A DNA stretch of 64,000 nucleotides from Phytophthora colocasiae (taxonomy: Eukaryota > Oomycota > Peronosporomycetes > Peronosporales > Peronosporaceae), in the NCBI GenBank assembly GCA_018806915.1, contig JAGKQI010000002.1, positions 34,096 through 98,095 of the forward strand, read 5' to 3'. A model generated the notes under the pieces. That model worked only from the letters and a program-made list of their open reading frames with translations. It had not been told where the DNA came from and did no database searches. Position numbers and translations under genes: made by a program. Shown here piece by piece: positions 34,552 through 45,208 of this stretch; position 1 is the first letter of the stretch, and every line of letters begins with the position of its first letter.

Positions 34552-35538
34552 CTACTGGTCCTTGGCGTTTTTTGAACGCCCGCCCGCTGTGCACTCGCGT
34601 GCATAGTGACCGATGTTACTACACTTGTAACATCGAACCTTGCCGTATCTACGCTGCTGTTGACCAACAGTCGTAGCACTCGAGAGGTCCATAGGTTCCG
34701 GACCTCCCGTCTTCACAACAGGACGCGCCGGCTTCGGCGCGTTCGCATGGAGTTTAGCTTGACGTCGGCTAAACTCCTCTTGCATCGCAAGGCTGATCGC
34801 CTCTTCGAGAGTATTCGGATACTCTCGGAAGAGATATGTTTTGACGGGACCATCTCTTAGTCACTTCATGAACGTGACGACCTTGGTCGCCTCGTCGATC
34901 GGGTTGGCCACTATGTTCGATACCAAGTATCGAGCACGCTGGGCAAAGGTGTGAACGTCATCCTTGCCCTGCTGCAGATCGAGAAACTCCGCTCTCGATC
35001 TGAACTCGTTCTTCGGGGGCTCAAACGCAAGTTTGAGTTCCTCCTTGAACACCTCATACGTGCTGAAGCACGTAGGATCCGAGAGTCGGCGCCCATAGGC
35101 CCAACTCCTCGCACGTCCGCCAAGACATGACATGGCGAACGCGACCTTCGACATCGGATCGACGATACGTCGAGCCGCAACGGCTGTGTCAAGTTCGACA
35201 AGCCAACGAAGGAGGGTCTCGTCCTCCTTCCCCGTGTAGGTACTCACGTGGAGTTTCAACGACTCCACGCATGGCTTAGGGGAAGCCACCGAGGCAGCAA
35301 CATCTCGTTGCTCCTTAACAATGTACCCCAGAGCAACGCCGTGTTGCTCTGTCGGCGATAGCGTACGAAGCATCGTCGCTACCGCTGCCTCTCCAATGAC
35401 TTGTGAAAGTCTTTGGAGAGCTTCCCACTCTGGATCTGACAGGTGGGCACAGTCCGTGCGCGTCACGGACATGTGAGGGGTCCCAGCGGATCCCTCATCC
35501 ATTGGGGAGTTCTCTACCCCGCGTTCGTATGACTCCAT
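34552..35538 (-). pseudogene. Gypsy Gag with zinc knuckle, one internal stop
   Basis: ATG 35538, 328 residues if the TGA at 34861-34863 is ignored; that codon would be TGG in KWLRDGPVKTY. The Gag core has LKLHVSTYTGKEDETLLRWL and FKEELKLAFEPPKNEFRSR. The C-terminal CCHC knuckle is CYKCSNIGHYAREC (minus strand, ~34589-34633). The first half of the knuckle codons is itself a hairpin (34611-34635). Confidence 0.88.
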
Positions 35539-35570
35539 ACGAACGAACAGCAGTCGGTCGTGGGACGGAC

Positions 35571-35587
35571 TACAAAGTGCTACCAGG
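35571..35587 (-). promoter_or_regulatory. Gypsy primer-binding-like site
   Basis: On the minus strand the bases just inside the 5' LTR read CCTGGTAGCACTTTGTA. TGG two bases after the LTR is the usual start of a tRNA primer site; the matching tRNA was not identified. Confidence 0.6.
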
Positions 35588-36048
35588 TGTAATGGGTCTA
35601 CCTAGACCTATTAGATGGCGTACACGTGCGCTTACGTGTATGAGGAAGCGTGCAATTAGAATAGACTTAATTTAAGTATACTTATTTAAATAAGTATAAT
35701 TAAATCAAATATAACTAAATTAAACTGCAAAATACCGTAAAATGAGAACTGTTATTGAATTTGGCATAAGCCAATTATGGACCTCCTAAAACTGTTTGTT
35801 ATCTATTTCTAAAGGGGTCTGCCAACGTGTGGTTGGCAGAAACTCTGCTCAGTGATTGGTAGAAATCCGTTACTTTCTACCAATAATATGCACAAATGCA
35901 CACGAACCATCCAATAATGTGGTTCGCCCATGTATCCATTGGTGTGTACAGCACACCAAGGTCTGAGGCCCATTTCCAACATCTAACAGTTATCCTAACT
36001 GTTAGAGTTACAAGTGGTACAACCACTTGTACGTGTAACCCCGTTACA
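35588..36048 (-). repeat. Gypsy 5' LTR (461 bp)
   Basis: Same length as the other LTR, with one substitution and two compensating one-base indels. The hairpins are identical to those in the partner LTR. Confidence 0.95.
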
Positions 36049-37042
36049 GCTGATCCCTGCGTTTACACACACCCAGCCAAGATCCTGATATCCTCGTGTA
36101 TGTCGATGATCTACTCATCGGGTACGAGCACGAAGCCGACACGACAGCACTGATGAAATCGCTCCAAGATTAGTACAACATCAAGGACTTGGGAGACCTT
36201 TGCTGGTTCTTAGGGATGCACGTGAAGCGCGATCTCAGCTCTGGCGAAATTATCATTGACCAGGAACAATCTGCGAAGGAAATGTGTCGCCGTTTTGCCG
36301 TGGAAACTTGCCGAACAGCGCGCACACCTATGGACCAAGGCTTGATACTCTACAAGGCCCAACTGGATGAGAAACTAGCCGAACACATGTCGTACAGGCA
36401 AGCTGTCGGCGCTTTGTTGTAGTGACTCGCCTGGACATTGCGTTCGCCGTGAACCAAGTTGCGACACAGGCCAGCAAACCGAGTGTGAACCATTGGCATG
36501 CTGTCAAAAGGATATTACGTTATGTCGCGTCGACTAAATCGATTGTACTTCGATTCACCCGCGATGAAAACGCGCCGCCACTTCGACTACACACCGACGC
36601 TGACTGGGCAAATGAAACAGAAGGGAGAGAATCCGTCACCGGTGTACTTCTCCAAGCCCATGGTAACAGCGTTCACTGGGAGTGCAAACGACCCGTAGCA
36701 AAGTCGTCAACTACCGCAGTATATTGCAGCTGACACAGGACTGGAAGACCTTCGCTGGACGGTGCTACTCATGAAGGAACTCGCAGGCACCACGTTGATA
36801 TGATGATCTTCAACATTTCAACCATCAAGAGGATCAAGAATGACAAGACTTCAAATGCGCAGAAAACAGTCGACGTCATGCTCCACTCGATCAAGGATGC
36901 TTTCCGAGAGCAAGAAGTCGAGCTTGTCTACTGCCCGACTGGCAGCATGCTAGCTGATGGGTTTACGAAAGCCCTTGGACGAGTTACATTCGAAAGACGT
37001 CGGGCTGAGATTGGGCTGGTGCAGTTGGTTCCCCCGTCCTGA
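36049..37042 (+). pseudogene. Copia C-terminal reverse transcriptase and RNase H
   Basis: Resumes with ADPCVYTHP directly after the Gypsy insertion, then after a frame change reads ILVYVDDLLIGYEHE, with the YVDD box at 36099-36110. Next come LGDLCWFLGMHVKRD, the RNase H part (TDADWANETEGRESVTG, about 36590-36640) and the tail VYCPTGSMLADGFTKAL. Two stops and frame changes are present. Confidence 0.87.
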
Positions 37043-37054
37043 CTCGCGGGGAAG

Positions 37055-37188
37055 TGTCGGTGCTGCGTGGCACTGGGTCAAGTCAGGACGGTCAGGTAAC
37101 TGATGACACTAGGCAAGTCCATCATTAGTTCCATAGTTCAGCACTGTAATTAGTCAAATTCACTTCCTGATTTCCCCTCCAGACGACA
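37055..37188 (+). repeat. Copia 3' LTR (134 bp)
   Basis: Begins TGTCGGTGCTGCG, directly preceded by the polypurine-like GGGGAAG. It ends GACGACA, followed by target duplication ACTAC. Confidence 0.93.
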
Positions 37189-37589
37189 ACTACCACCCTG
37201 TTAAGGGTGTTGAAGAGAAAAAGAAATCCGTCGTTGTTACTGTAATTAAACTATGGAAAGTTTACCAATGTCATGAAGCCCACACCGCTTAGTCGTTTTG
37301 GAACCACTGCTGGGTCTATTGGTTCCAGTTCAAATCCACCGGCCTACTTTATGTTTTTTCCGCCGGAGCGAAGCGGAGGCGGAAACGAGCATGTTTATTT
37401 GTCTACAGTTCTTCTCGCGGGTGAATGATTTTAATGTGCGTGCAAGACAGGAAGTCAAAAAGATGTATGTGTTTAAAACGTTATGTGTAAAGCTAACTAC
37501 CCTTTATTGTATGGTTCAAAATAACTTTTACGCTGTTACAATAATTTCATTCTTTTAAATAACAAATGCATATATTTCAAAACGAACTC

Positions 37590-37641
37590 TAGCCTAGATG
37601 GCTGTGCAACGTGTTTGAAATGTGGATTCCTGGTTCGAACC
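37590..37641 (+). promoter_or_regulatory. RNA polymerase III-like A and B boxes
   Basis: TAGCCTAGATGG (37590-37601) resembles the A box and GGTTCGAACC (37632-37641) matches the B box core. T-runs lie at ~37655 and ~37671. The T-arm flanks do not pair as in a real tRNA, so this may be a tRNA-derived SINE relic. Confidence 0.4.
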
Positions 37642-37707
37642 TCTTCGGGAAATACTTTTACAAACATAATTTTTTCAAGTTTGACAAGTATTAAACGTGA
37701 AAATTAA

Positions 37708-37738
37708 AACAGAAAATCTATTAAATAGATTTTCTGTT
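37708..37738. repeat. perfect inverted repeat, 13-nt arms, 5-nt loop
   Basis: Left arm AACAGAAAATCTA, loop TTAAA, right arm is the exact complement. On the plus strand it is followed closely by a T-rich stretch. Confidence 0.93.
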
Positions 37739-38018
37739 GTTTTAAAATTTAATTTAAATTTTTAAACAATTCGTTTTTAATTTTACTGACCAATAAAACC
37801 CACGCCTCGGATGAGACAAAAGGAGATCGATCTCACAGAAAAAAAGTGAGAAATAAAACCTGACGAGGTTTCCTCTCGAGGTTTTAAATCTTGGAACTCT
37901 CGGATCTAAACGAAGATAGACGCGGTGAAATTTTCGAAAATCTCATCGTCTCTCATCGCCGAAGCTCCTGGTTCGTCAATTACACGTCAAGAATGCTATT
38001 GGCCGCAGTTCTGCACCA

Positions 38019-39711
38019 ATGAGAATGGGATCAACAGATACACCTAAATTTTACGGAGCTCCACACCGCAAATTACTCGATCTTGGAGAGTCGCAGCCTT
38101 CTGACAGCATGGAAACGAAAGGGAGCGAAGAACTAGTTGTGTATGGAGAGAGCTCCACCACTGGCATCAGCAGCCGCAACTTAGGCATGGCCCTTGCTCA
38201 TGTTTCAGCTCAGGCTCACGACATTGCAGCTTGTCAAGTCCAGCTGCACGCCAACCAGCAGCTTCAAGCTCGGCACAGCAGCTGTACACAGAGTCTGAAG
38301 TGCAGAAAGCACGTGCCGAAGCCGAGTCGAGAACCCAGGCGCTCGCTGACATGATACAAGCTTCACACATTGACCCAGCAGCCCTTGGGCAGCATGTGAA
38401 CTCCAAGTTGGAGTCAGCGATCTCGGCCGCAAATGACGTCGCGCAGAGCCAAGCACGGGTGGTTGCTGAGGCCCATGCTGCCCAGCAAGCTCAAGTCAGT
38501 GATTTACGGGTGGCCGAAGCATTCAAGCAGTTTAAAGCTCAGCTGCATGCGAGCATAGAGGAGCAGATTCGTGGGCTATTGACGGCTCATATGGACCAAG
38601 TTGCAGCGGCGATCCGGCTAGGGATTGCCCAACAAGGACAAGAAATCATGGCTCATGTAAAGCACCAACTAGAAGACTTTCAACAGCTCACTACAGCTCA
38701 AGTTGGACAAGCTAAAAGTTGTGCAGAGAGGAAGGCAAAAACAATTGTGCTCCGCCATTACGCAGAAGAGTACAAAGCTCACGAAGAGATCAAAACCTCG
38801 TTACTGCAGCTCATCGAGGAAAGTCTGCGGTTAAGATCGCAGCGCAACGCGCCGAAGAGATGGTGAAATCGTTAAACCCCCAGCTTGGTGGTCCAGTTAC
38901 GACTTACAGCCCAACGAACGCTTTGGTCTCAGCGATCCCATTGCTCGGCGAGGGTGATGAAGAATCGACGTCTTCCGAGGATGAATCGAAACCGCCAACT
39001 AACGCTGTAGTTGACAAGGAAGAGGACCGTGATGTGTTGGGCTTGACAGAGAAGCCACGCGTTGCCCGTGATAAACCTATGGAGAATGTAGACCAAAGTG
39101 TTCAGGCCTTGGTGGAGATGCTACGCGCGGCAATGTCAAACAGCAAATCGGAGCCAAGCCGTATCGAACGTCTGCAAGGTCTGCAGGATTGGGCGGAGAC
39201 ACTGCACACGGTCCGTACAAGCGGCACACACGGGGCAAGCCGAAGTACACCTTTGGATAATGTGGATCATGGTGGGCATGACTTGGTGGAAATGCTGCGC
39301 ACGGTCAGGCCAAGCCACAAGCCAGAATCAAGCCAGAATCAACCCCTTGAAAATGTGGACCAAGGTGTCCCGGACTTGATGGAGATGCTACGCGCGGCAA
39401 GGTCGAGCGACAAACCGGAGCCAAGACGCAATCAACCGCTGGAGAATGTGATTCTATCCGAGCAAAACAAAGCGGCTTGTCGGGCTTTGGCTCGCTCGGT
39501 CGCCATCAAATCCAGCAAAACGAAGCAACCGCGGTCTCAAAGAGACACCAAGCTGGAAAAGAAGAGACCGACGATGTCTACACACGACCGAATTCAAGCC
39601 GCCGTAAAGCTCCGTAGTGACGAACGGAAGGCACTAAAGAAGAAAAGAGCAGATGATGCGATGAAACTCGCCCAAATGTTGCTGGATTCTACAACGAAAC
39701 ACCAGTACTAA
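38019..39711 (+). pseudogene. coiled-coil protein with ~30-residue repeats, two frameshifts
   Basis: ATG 38019. Three frames join at ~38290 (QARHS to AQQLYTESEVQ) and ~38825 (LLQLIEE to GKSAVKIAAQRAEEM), each a one-base change, giving about 560 residues ending TTKHQY at 39711. Residues ~90-280 are strongly helical coiled coil (QLHASIEEQIRGLLTAHMDQ). The second half has three related units containing LENVDQG..DLMEMLRAARSS (about 39075-39180, 39250-39345 and 39346-39440). The tail is very basic. No family recognised. Frameshifts may be sequencing errors, since the rest is clean. Confidence 0.55.
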
Positions 39712-39746
39712 GATGAATAAAGCGATGCATTGACTTTACGTGTTTG

Positions 39747-41826
39747 TTAAACTATTCCGTCTTCATCATCGTCACTATTGTTTGAAAAGTATCCGCTGAG
39801 TAGCTCGCAATCCTCTGCATTGTCGTCGTCAAGCCCTACCTTGACGCTTGATGGGATGAATTTGTCAATATCGCGCTCGCGGATCTTGGAGCACTGTGTC
39901 ACATCAACAAACTTCCTGTTGCAGTTAAGGAATGCCGACATGTCCACATTGTGTGGGGCAACTAATCCTCTTTGTGGAGTAACCAGCCGGCCAGCAGTGC
40001 CGAAATTGCGCTCAATTTGAGCCGACGACGCCGGAACTGCATATACAATACGTACCACTAGTGGTAAGAACTTGTAGGTTCCTGTTTCCTCCTGCCGCTT
40101 CCAAAAATTCCATTACTGTTTCCGGTCGTTTACCGCTTGCCCCGAACACAAACTGAAGGGATGTTTGGGTTCCCACCCATCTCTCGAGTTCTTCATCGAC
40201 ACGAGCGCCATCCATATCACGCGCTGTTTCCGGCTCAGCATGATCTTCATCTATAATGTCACCAAATAGCTCAACCAGATCCTCGGAGAATAGAGTTGGT
40301 GCGGGTGGAGGAAGTTCCTCAGCCGGGGGTGGTATTCGTGTTGCTGGAGTAGATACCACCGACAACATCAGCTTCCGCACGTTATCGTATATTGTTTTCT
40401 TGATTTTGGTGTAGTGGCGTTCCCCAGTAGCCGTCGTAGCTCCATTCTCGTCCGCGTTGCACAAGAGCACAATCCGTTTGAGAAATCCATCGAAACACTT
40501 GAAATTCGGGTGAAGAAATAGCTGCATCTCCAACATAAAGGAGCAGTTGATAATCTCCGCGCGGACCGTGTAGCGAGAGAAGAAGCGCTTGTGAAACGCA
40601 TCGTGAAGCAGAACACGGGTGTTAGAGGCCAGTTCGGTGAGGACGATCCTTGGTAGACCGAGTCTTTCAATTCTTTTGAGCTATCGAGCACTGTGATCCG
40701 CAGTTTGTAGAGTGTTAAGAGCACATCAACTTGAGTTGCGCTTTCGCTCTGAGCCTTGATGTTCACAAGCGTTATTGGCTGGAGGAGCGACAGAATCTGA
40801 GTAAGGGTCTGGTAGTCTCTCTCGAGGGGAAAACCTGCAGGAAGTTTGTCGTTGTTTCGTCGCGCCCTGTCGAGCCGCTTTGCATACCAGGTAACCAGAT
40901 GCTCCCATAGGAGGAGGATCCGCTGAATTACTCGAGTCAGACCCAAGAAACAGTGCGTGCGATACTCCAACAGTTGATGCGGGGACTTGCTGCTCTTACC
41001 AAAGAGACAAAGCTGTTCAAATAGAGACCCCATGACTTCTACGTGCTTCACGGTGTATACAGTCTTGACGATCCGCCGAGTGAATGCAGATTTCTTCGAT
41101 GTGGTAGTGTCCGCTACCATACCACATGCAGCTTTTGTGGCTGCATTGTTCATGTGTGGAATGCACCATTGCCAGCTTAGTTTCAGGCCGGTGGTCATCA
41201 TCCACTTCACATCGGAGCCTCCATCTGAGGTGGACCCATACAAATCGCGTGTTGTGAGACCAAAGTCGCGTAGAATGCCTGTGATCCAACGCTTGAAAGG
41301 ACGGCGGATACCTCCTTCGCGCGCACCATAATGGGGGACAAAGTGCCGAGTTCCAAGCAAAATCGACTTGAATTTAAAATTCTTGTCCACCATGTACAAA
41401 CGTACGCCCAAATATTTCACGTTCTGCACCTTCGAACTCCAGAAATCAGCAACCGCAGTGAATGTTGCTGCATTTCCGATACGGACTGCATGAAGAATTT
41501 CTTCAAGTGACCTCTTCGTAGATGAGTACAGCTCTACTATCGAGTGGCACACAACCTTAGCGTTTATAGTCGCCTGCATTGAGTCCTTGAAGACAAGCTC
41601 TCGAATGCTGATTGATTCCTCGTACTCGCCCAATCGATAAGGAAGGTTGTTGTTCACAATTCTTAATGTCTCCATTAGAACGTAAATACGACTGGGATCA
41701 TCACGAAATACATGAGAATTCCGAACACGATTCAGTTCATCTTCTCGAGAGCGTTTTCGATCTTGAACCACCTCCGTCTTGTCCGATACGATGTCGTGCG
41801 CCTTTTTGAGGTGCTTGGTCGCGGGC
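39747..41826 (-). pseudogene. hAT transposase remnant, fused in frame to a retrotransposon fragment
   Basis: Begins inside a BED-like finger (ATKHLKKAHDI) directly after the truncated Utopia RT. The DDE/RNase-H-like region has YGSTSDGGSDVKW and WQWCIPHMNNAATKAACG. A first frame change near 40670 leads to LTELASNTRVLLHDAFHKRF, a second near 40060 to the dimerisation block VPASSAQIERNFGTAGRLV, ending with an acidic tail at 39747. The 5' half of the BED finger is missing. Confidence 0.82.
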
Positions 41827-44800
41827 TTGTAGATCGTGGGCTGCAGGCAGATCGGCCGCCAGTTGGCTGGCTGCATCGGGTCGCCCTTCTTGTGGATGAG
41901 GCGAACGATGCCCACCTTCCAGAGGGCGGGTACACGTCGATGCCGCCAGCAGAACTGGAACGCTGCGTGGAGGAGCGGTACGAGCTGTGCCGCAAAGCGG
42001 CGGTAGATGGCGTAGCTGATGCCGTCGTGGCCGGGGCTGGGGTCCTTGGCCGAATTGGAGAGCTGATCCTCCACGTCATCCACCGTGAGCCCGTCCTTGA
42101 AGGCGTCGGTCTCCGCGTTGGCTGGCAGGAAGCTGTCCATTGCCGCCCGAAATTCCTGGCCCTCCGTTGCGTCGTAGTGGAACGGTGCGGGTGCCGTGCT
42201 GGTGCCGGTGAAATGGCCGTGAAGTTCGTCGCGGCCTATGGGGCACGTCTCTGGGTGCTCCTCCCCCGCCGTCTCCACCAACACGCTCTTCAGAATCCTC
42301 TCCACGCACTTCGCTTCGTCCTTGGCGAAGGCCTGACGCAGTTCCTGCGTCGCCATCGACGTGCGCACCCGACCGACGCGGCGTCGTGCCTTACGCACGG
42401 CGCGTTGGTCTGTCGGCGTTGTTCGCTGCACCGTGGACAAGTCGTCTAAGGCCTCGTCCAGGCGATGTTCGCGCTGGTTGCGCGTCACACGAGGTGGGCG
42501 GTTGCGGCGCTGATGTGGTCGCGGCGCCGAGTTGGCGGGCGGCGTAGACGAGTACGGCTGTAGCACCTCGCGGATGCCGTCAGGGATCGCGCCAATGTAT
42601 CATTCACCTGATGCGCAGCTGTCAGCGTCCACAATCTTGCTCGCCATGGTCTCGGCGAACACCTGCTAGGCGGCGGATGCGGCGTCGTGTTCGTCGTCAT
42701 TGAGTTGGCGAAGACGAAGTCGAGGTTGCCGCGCCGGAGCTGATCCTGGGCCAATAGGTAGGGTGGGGAACGTTTCACCTCCGTCACGCGCGGCAATCTC
42801 GGCTTCGACCTCCTCCTCCTGGCGCCGTTGAGCCTCGTCACCGTCGTCACCTGAGCTGTCTCCCGCAGTATAAGCAGGTGCAGGTGTGTCTGCACTCGGT
42901 GTCGGCGTCCTGGCTGTGGTTGGCTGGTAGCAGGCGGTCGGGGTCTGGTCACGCGGGCCGCACTCCGAGGAGGTACGCCGCTGATCCAGTGCCTTGTTGG
43001 CCAGGCGATCTGCGTGCGCGTTGGCTTTGCGGTCGATGTGCTGGAGCTTGTGTTGTTCCAGGGAACGTAGGCCAAAGCGCACGCGGTTCCGGAGGCGGCG
43101 CAATCTGGTATTCGTGCAGCTGAAGGTGCCTCGCACCTGCGCGAGCACCAGGTTGCTGTCTCCCTCGACTCTCAAGCGAGTGACGCCGTGGTGAAGGGCA
43201 CTTTGCACTCCGAGCAGCAGTGCCGTATACTCGGCGGTGTTGTTCGTTTCTTGGCTGCTCGGGAGGTAGTGAGAGCATGTCCACACCACGGTGTCACTCG
43301 GGTCGAAAAGCGCTGCGCCAGCTCCACCTGGTCCGGGGTTGCGGCGGCACGCACCGTCAAAGCGTAGCGTCCATATGCTGCTTGGTGGCTGCCCCGTGTC
43401 GGAGTTCAATGTCTGTGGGGTGGTGGCCTCCATCGTCTCCGGAAGTTGGCCCGTGGCCCCGGAAGCGCTGGCAGGAAGTTGGCCGATGGCCCCTGCTGCG
43501 CGTGGAGGTCCCCACCTCGATGCTGGGCGGCGTGCAGCACGGGGGATACACACCTTGAATCCCCAGCGACTCTGGAGGCGGCGTCGTCCTTCGTCGTGCT
43601 TGTCCGGGCGAGATACTGGGGCTGCCGTGGTCGGTAGGCCGGTGGCCAGCGACGCGATCGCTGCAGCACCGACAGCTCGATGCCGTGGACCCCATCGCGA
43701 ACGGGTGGATGCTTGGTGCTGTTGCACCGGTCGTCGATCTCGTCGCGACGGCGTATGTGCAGCTGCAGCCTCACCAGTAACCAACTGCGCGATGGCTGCA
43801 GTTGCCACTGCCTTGGGGTGCGGGCCCCAGCGTGTCGGCTTGGGTGTGGCGGTGGTGGTGGTCGTCGACGTGTGCGTCTCCGTCGGTTCCGTCTCCATCT
43901 CCACGTCCTCGAGCAGCTCCTCCTCTTCTGGTGGGTAGCCATCATTCGCGGGGTCTTGGGGCGGCACAGGAGCGGCGGTGTCGTCGTCTAGCCCGTCGTC
44001 GTCGTCGCTGCTGTCGCTGGGGCCATCTTCGGCCGCGGTAGAGGCCGCCAGAGCGCGAGCCGTGGCGGCTACGAGCGCTGCCCCCGGTGCTGGCCTGTCG
44101 GACAGCATGCCGCCCGCCCTGCCGGGTAGAATTTCATCAGTGGGGGCGGGCAGGGCGGCGACAGGCGGCTGGGAGGCTGGCACGGGGTCTTGAGCAGCCG
44201 AACGGCGCGCTTGGACGGCCGTAGGAGGCGGAGAGGCCGAGAGGAGGCCGTCTCGCGGCGCTACCCAATCGGGCAGCATGCCGCCCGCCCTGCCGGGTGA
44301 GATTCGACCACAGGAGGCAGGCAGGGCGGCACCGAGCGGCGGAGAGGCGAGCGGGGGGTCTTCAGAAGCCGAACGGCGCGCTTGGAGGTCCGTGGGCGGA
44401 CTGGGGGCTCCACAGGAGCCGTCGTTCGCGGCGCCAGCCTCGGCTGAGGCGGCGGCTTCGAAGCCGAAGGCGAGGCCTGTCGCCTGAGCGAGCAGGGATC
44501 CTCCCATACTTAGGCCTAGTATGGGAGGCCCCGGCCCTGAAGTGGGAGGGCCCGGGGGACGGGAGACGGGCGCAGCGGCGCCGAAAGGACGCAACGGTGA
44601 AGCCGCAGACCGGGTGCCTGTTTACGCAACAGAGGGCCCGGCCCGCGATGCCGCTTGGGGGACAGCGGCGCCAGATGGTTGCCCACCCCTGGCTGAAATT
44701 TCAGCGCCGGGCTTCACGCCGTCGCCGAGCAGCGGTGGCGCGCGTGGAGGCTCCGGCGGCGCCGTTTCGGTCTCGCGAGAGCTCAAAACGGGGGCAAAAG

Positions 44801-45208
44801 TGTGAAGGCCTAGCCCTAGTGGATCCGCTGGTGGACCCACTAGTGGATCCGCCAGCGGATCCACTGCCCCGTCTCGTACAGCCTCGCCAGACGACGCGCT
44901 ATAAAAAGACGCGTCGCTGGCGAAGCTGGAGTGGCTGGCCGTGGAGCACTCACTGTCGGTGGGCGGAGAGCGCTCCCGGGGCTCCCAATCCGGCCACCAG
45001 AAGCGCATGTGCCGATGCGTTGGTGAAGGGCCGAGAAAAGAAAGATAGAAAAGACAAAGTGTAGTTGGCCTCACGAGGTGTGGGTGAAAGACCTCGGAGA
45101 CCGTCCCGTCCACGCCCAGCAAGCTGGTCGGCACGGGAAGTCCAAAAATGAATGTGAAAAAGCACTCCAAAAATGGAGAAAACCAGTTTTCACACTGATT
45201 AGAACAGA
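41827..45208 (-). mobile_element. Utopia-like copy A, truncated and mosaic
   Basis: From the 5' end (45208) to about 44.1 kb it is nearly identical to copy B; below that it is clearly diverged. The frame is continuous from ATG 45008 with stops at 44622 (a glutamine codon in the other copies), 42666 and near 42599. RNase H is complete (LRFDGACRRNPGPGG, NNTAEYTALLLGV, VEGDSNLV, HIDRKANAHADRLAN). RT stops at PICLQPTIYK, where it meets hAT sequence at about 41826. Confidence 0.9.
44818..44865. repeat. inverted repeat near the 5' end of each Utopia copy
   Basis: Arms AGTGGATCCGCTGG and its complement, 14 nt each, around a 20-nt loop, conserved at the same place in B (~51461-51508) and C (~58507-58554). 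It lies about 150 nt inside the ORF and encodes the repeated DPLADPLVGPPADPLG. Confidence 0.88.

Larger units (their letters stand above)
27806..36048 (-). mobile_element. Ty3/gypsy chromodomain LTR retrotransposon, saturated with short inverted repeats
   Basis: 8,243 bp between target duplications GCTGA (27801-27805 and 36049-36053). The two 461-bp LTRs differ at three positions. Order on the minus strand is 5' LTR, TGGTAGC primer-binding-like site, gag, pro, RT-RNase H-integrase, chromodomain, polypurine tract, 3' LTR. A long antisense ORF lies between the chromodomain and the 3' LTR. Perfect hairpins with 8-13 nt arms recur every few tens of bases across LTRs and genes. The LTR similarity says recent insertion, yet gag and pol carry stops and frameshifts. 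Confidence 0.96.
24533..37188 (+). mobile_element. Ty1/copia retrotransposon, decayed, split by the Gypsy insertion
   Basis: Flanked by ACTAC at 24528-24532 and 37189-37193. LTRs of 134 bp lie at both ends, and Gag, protease, integrase, RT and RNase H come in copia order on the plus strand. The Gypsy element at 27806-36048 interrupts the RT codons. Without it the Copia element is about 4.4 kb. Confidence 0.95.
37194..38018. other. AT-rich intergenic DNA
   Basis: No protein-like gene. Holds a tRNA-like box pair (37590-37641) and a long perfect hairpin (37708-37738), listed separately. Confidence 0.6.

Noticed and set aside
27806..36048. CRISPR-like or integron-like array as the explanation for the repeated palindromes
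   Set aside because: Palindromes differ from one another, lie within coding frames and LTRs, and the element has a complete Gypsy structure in a eukaryotic context.
37581..37660. A tRNA gene at the A/B-box site
   Set aside because: The acceptor and T-stem do not pair, so at most a relic or SINE.
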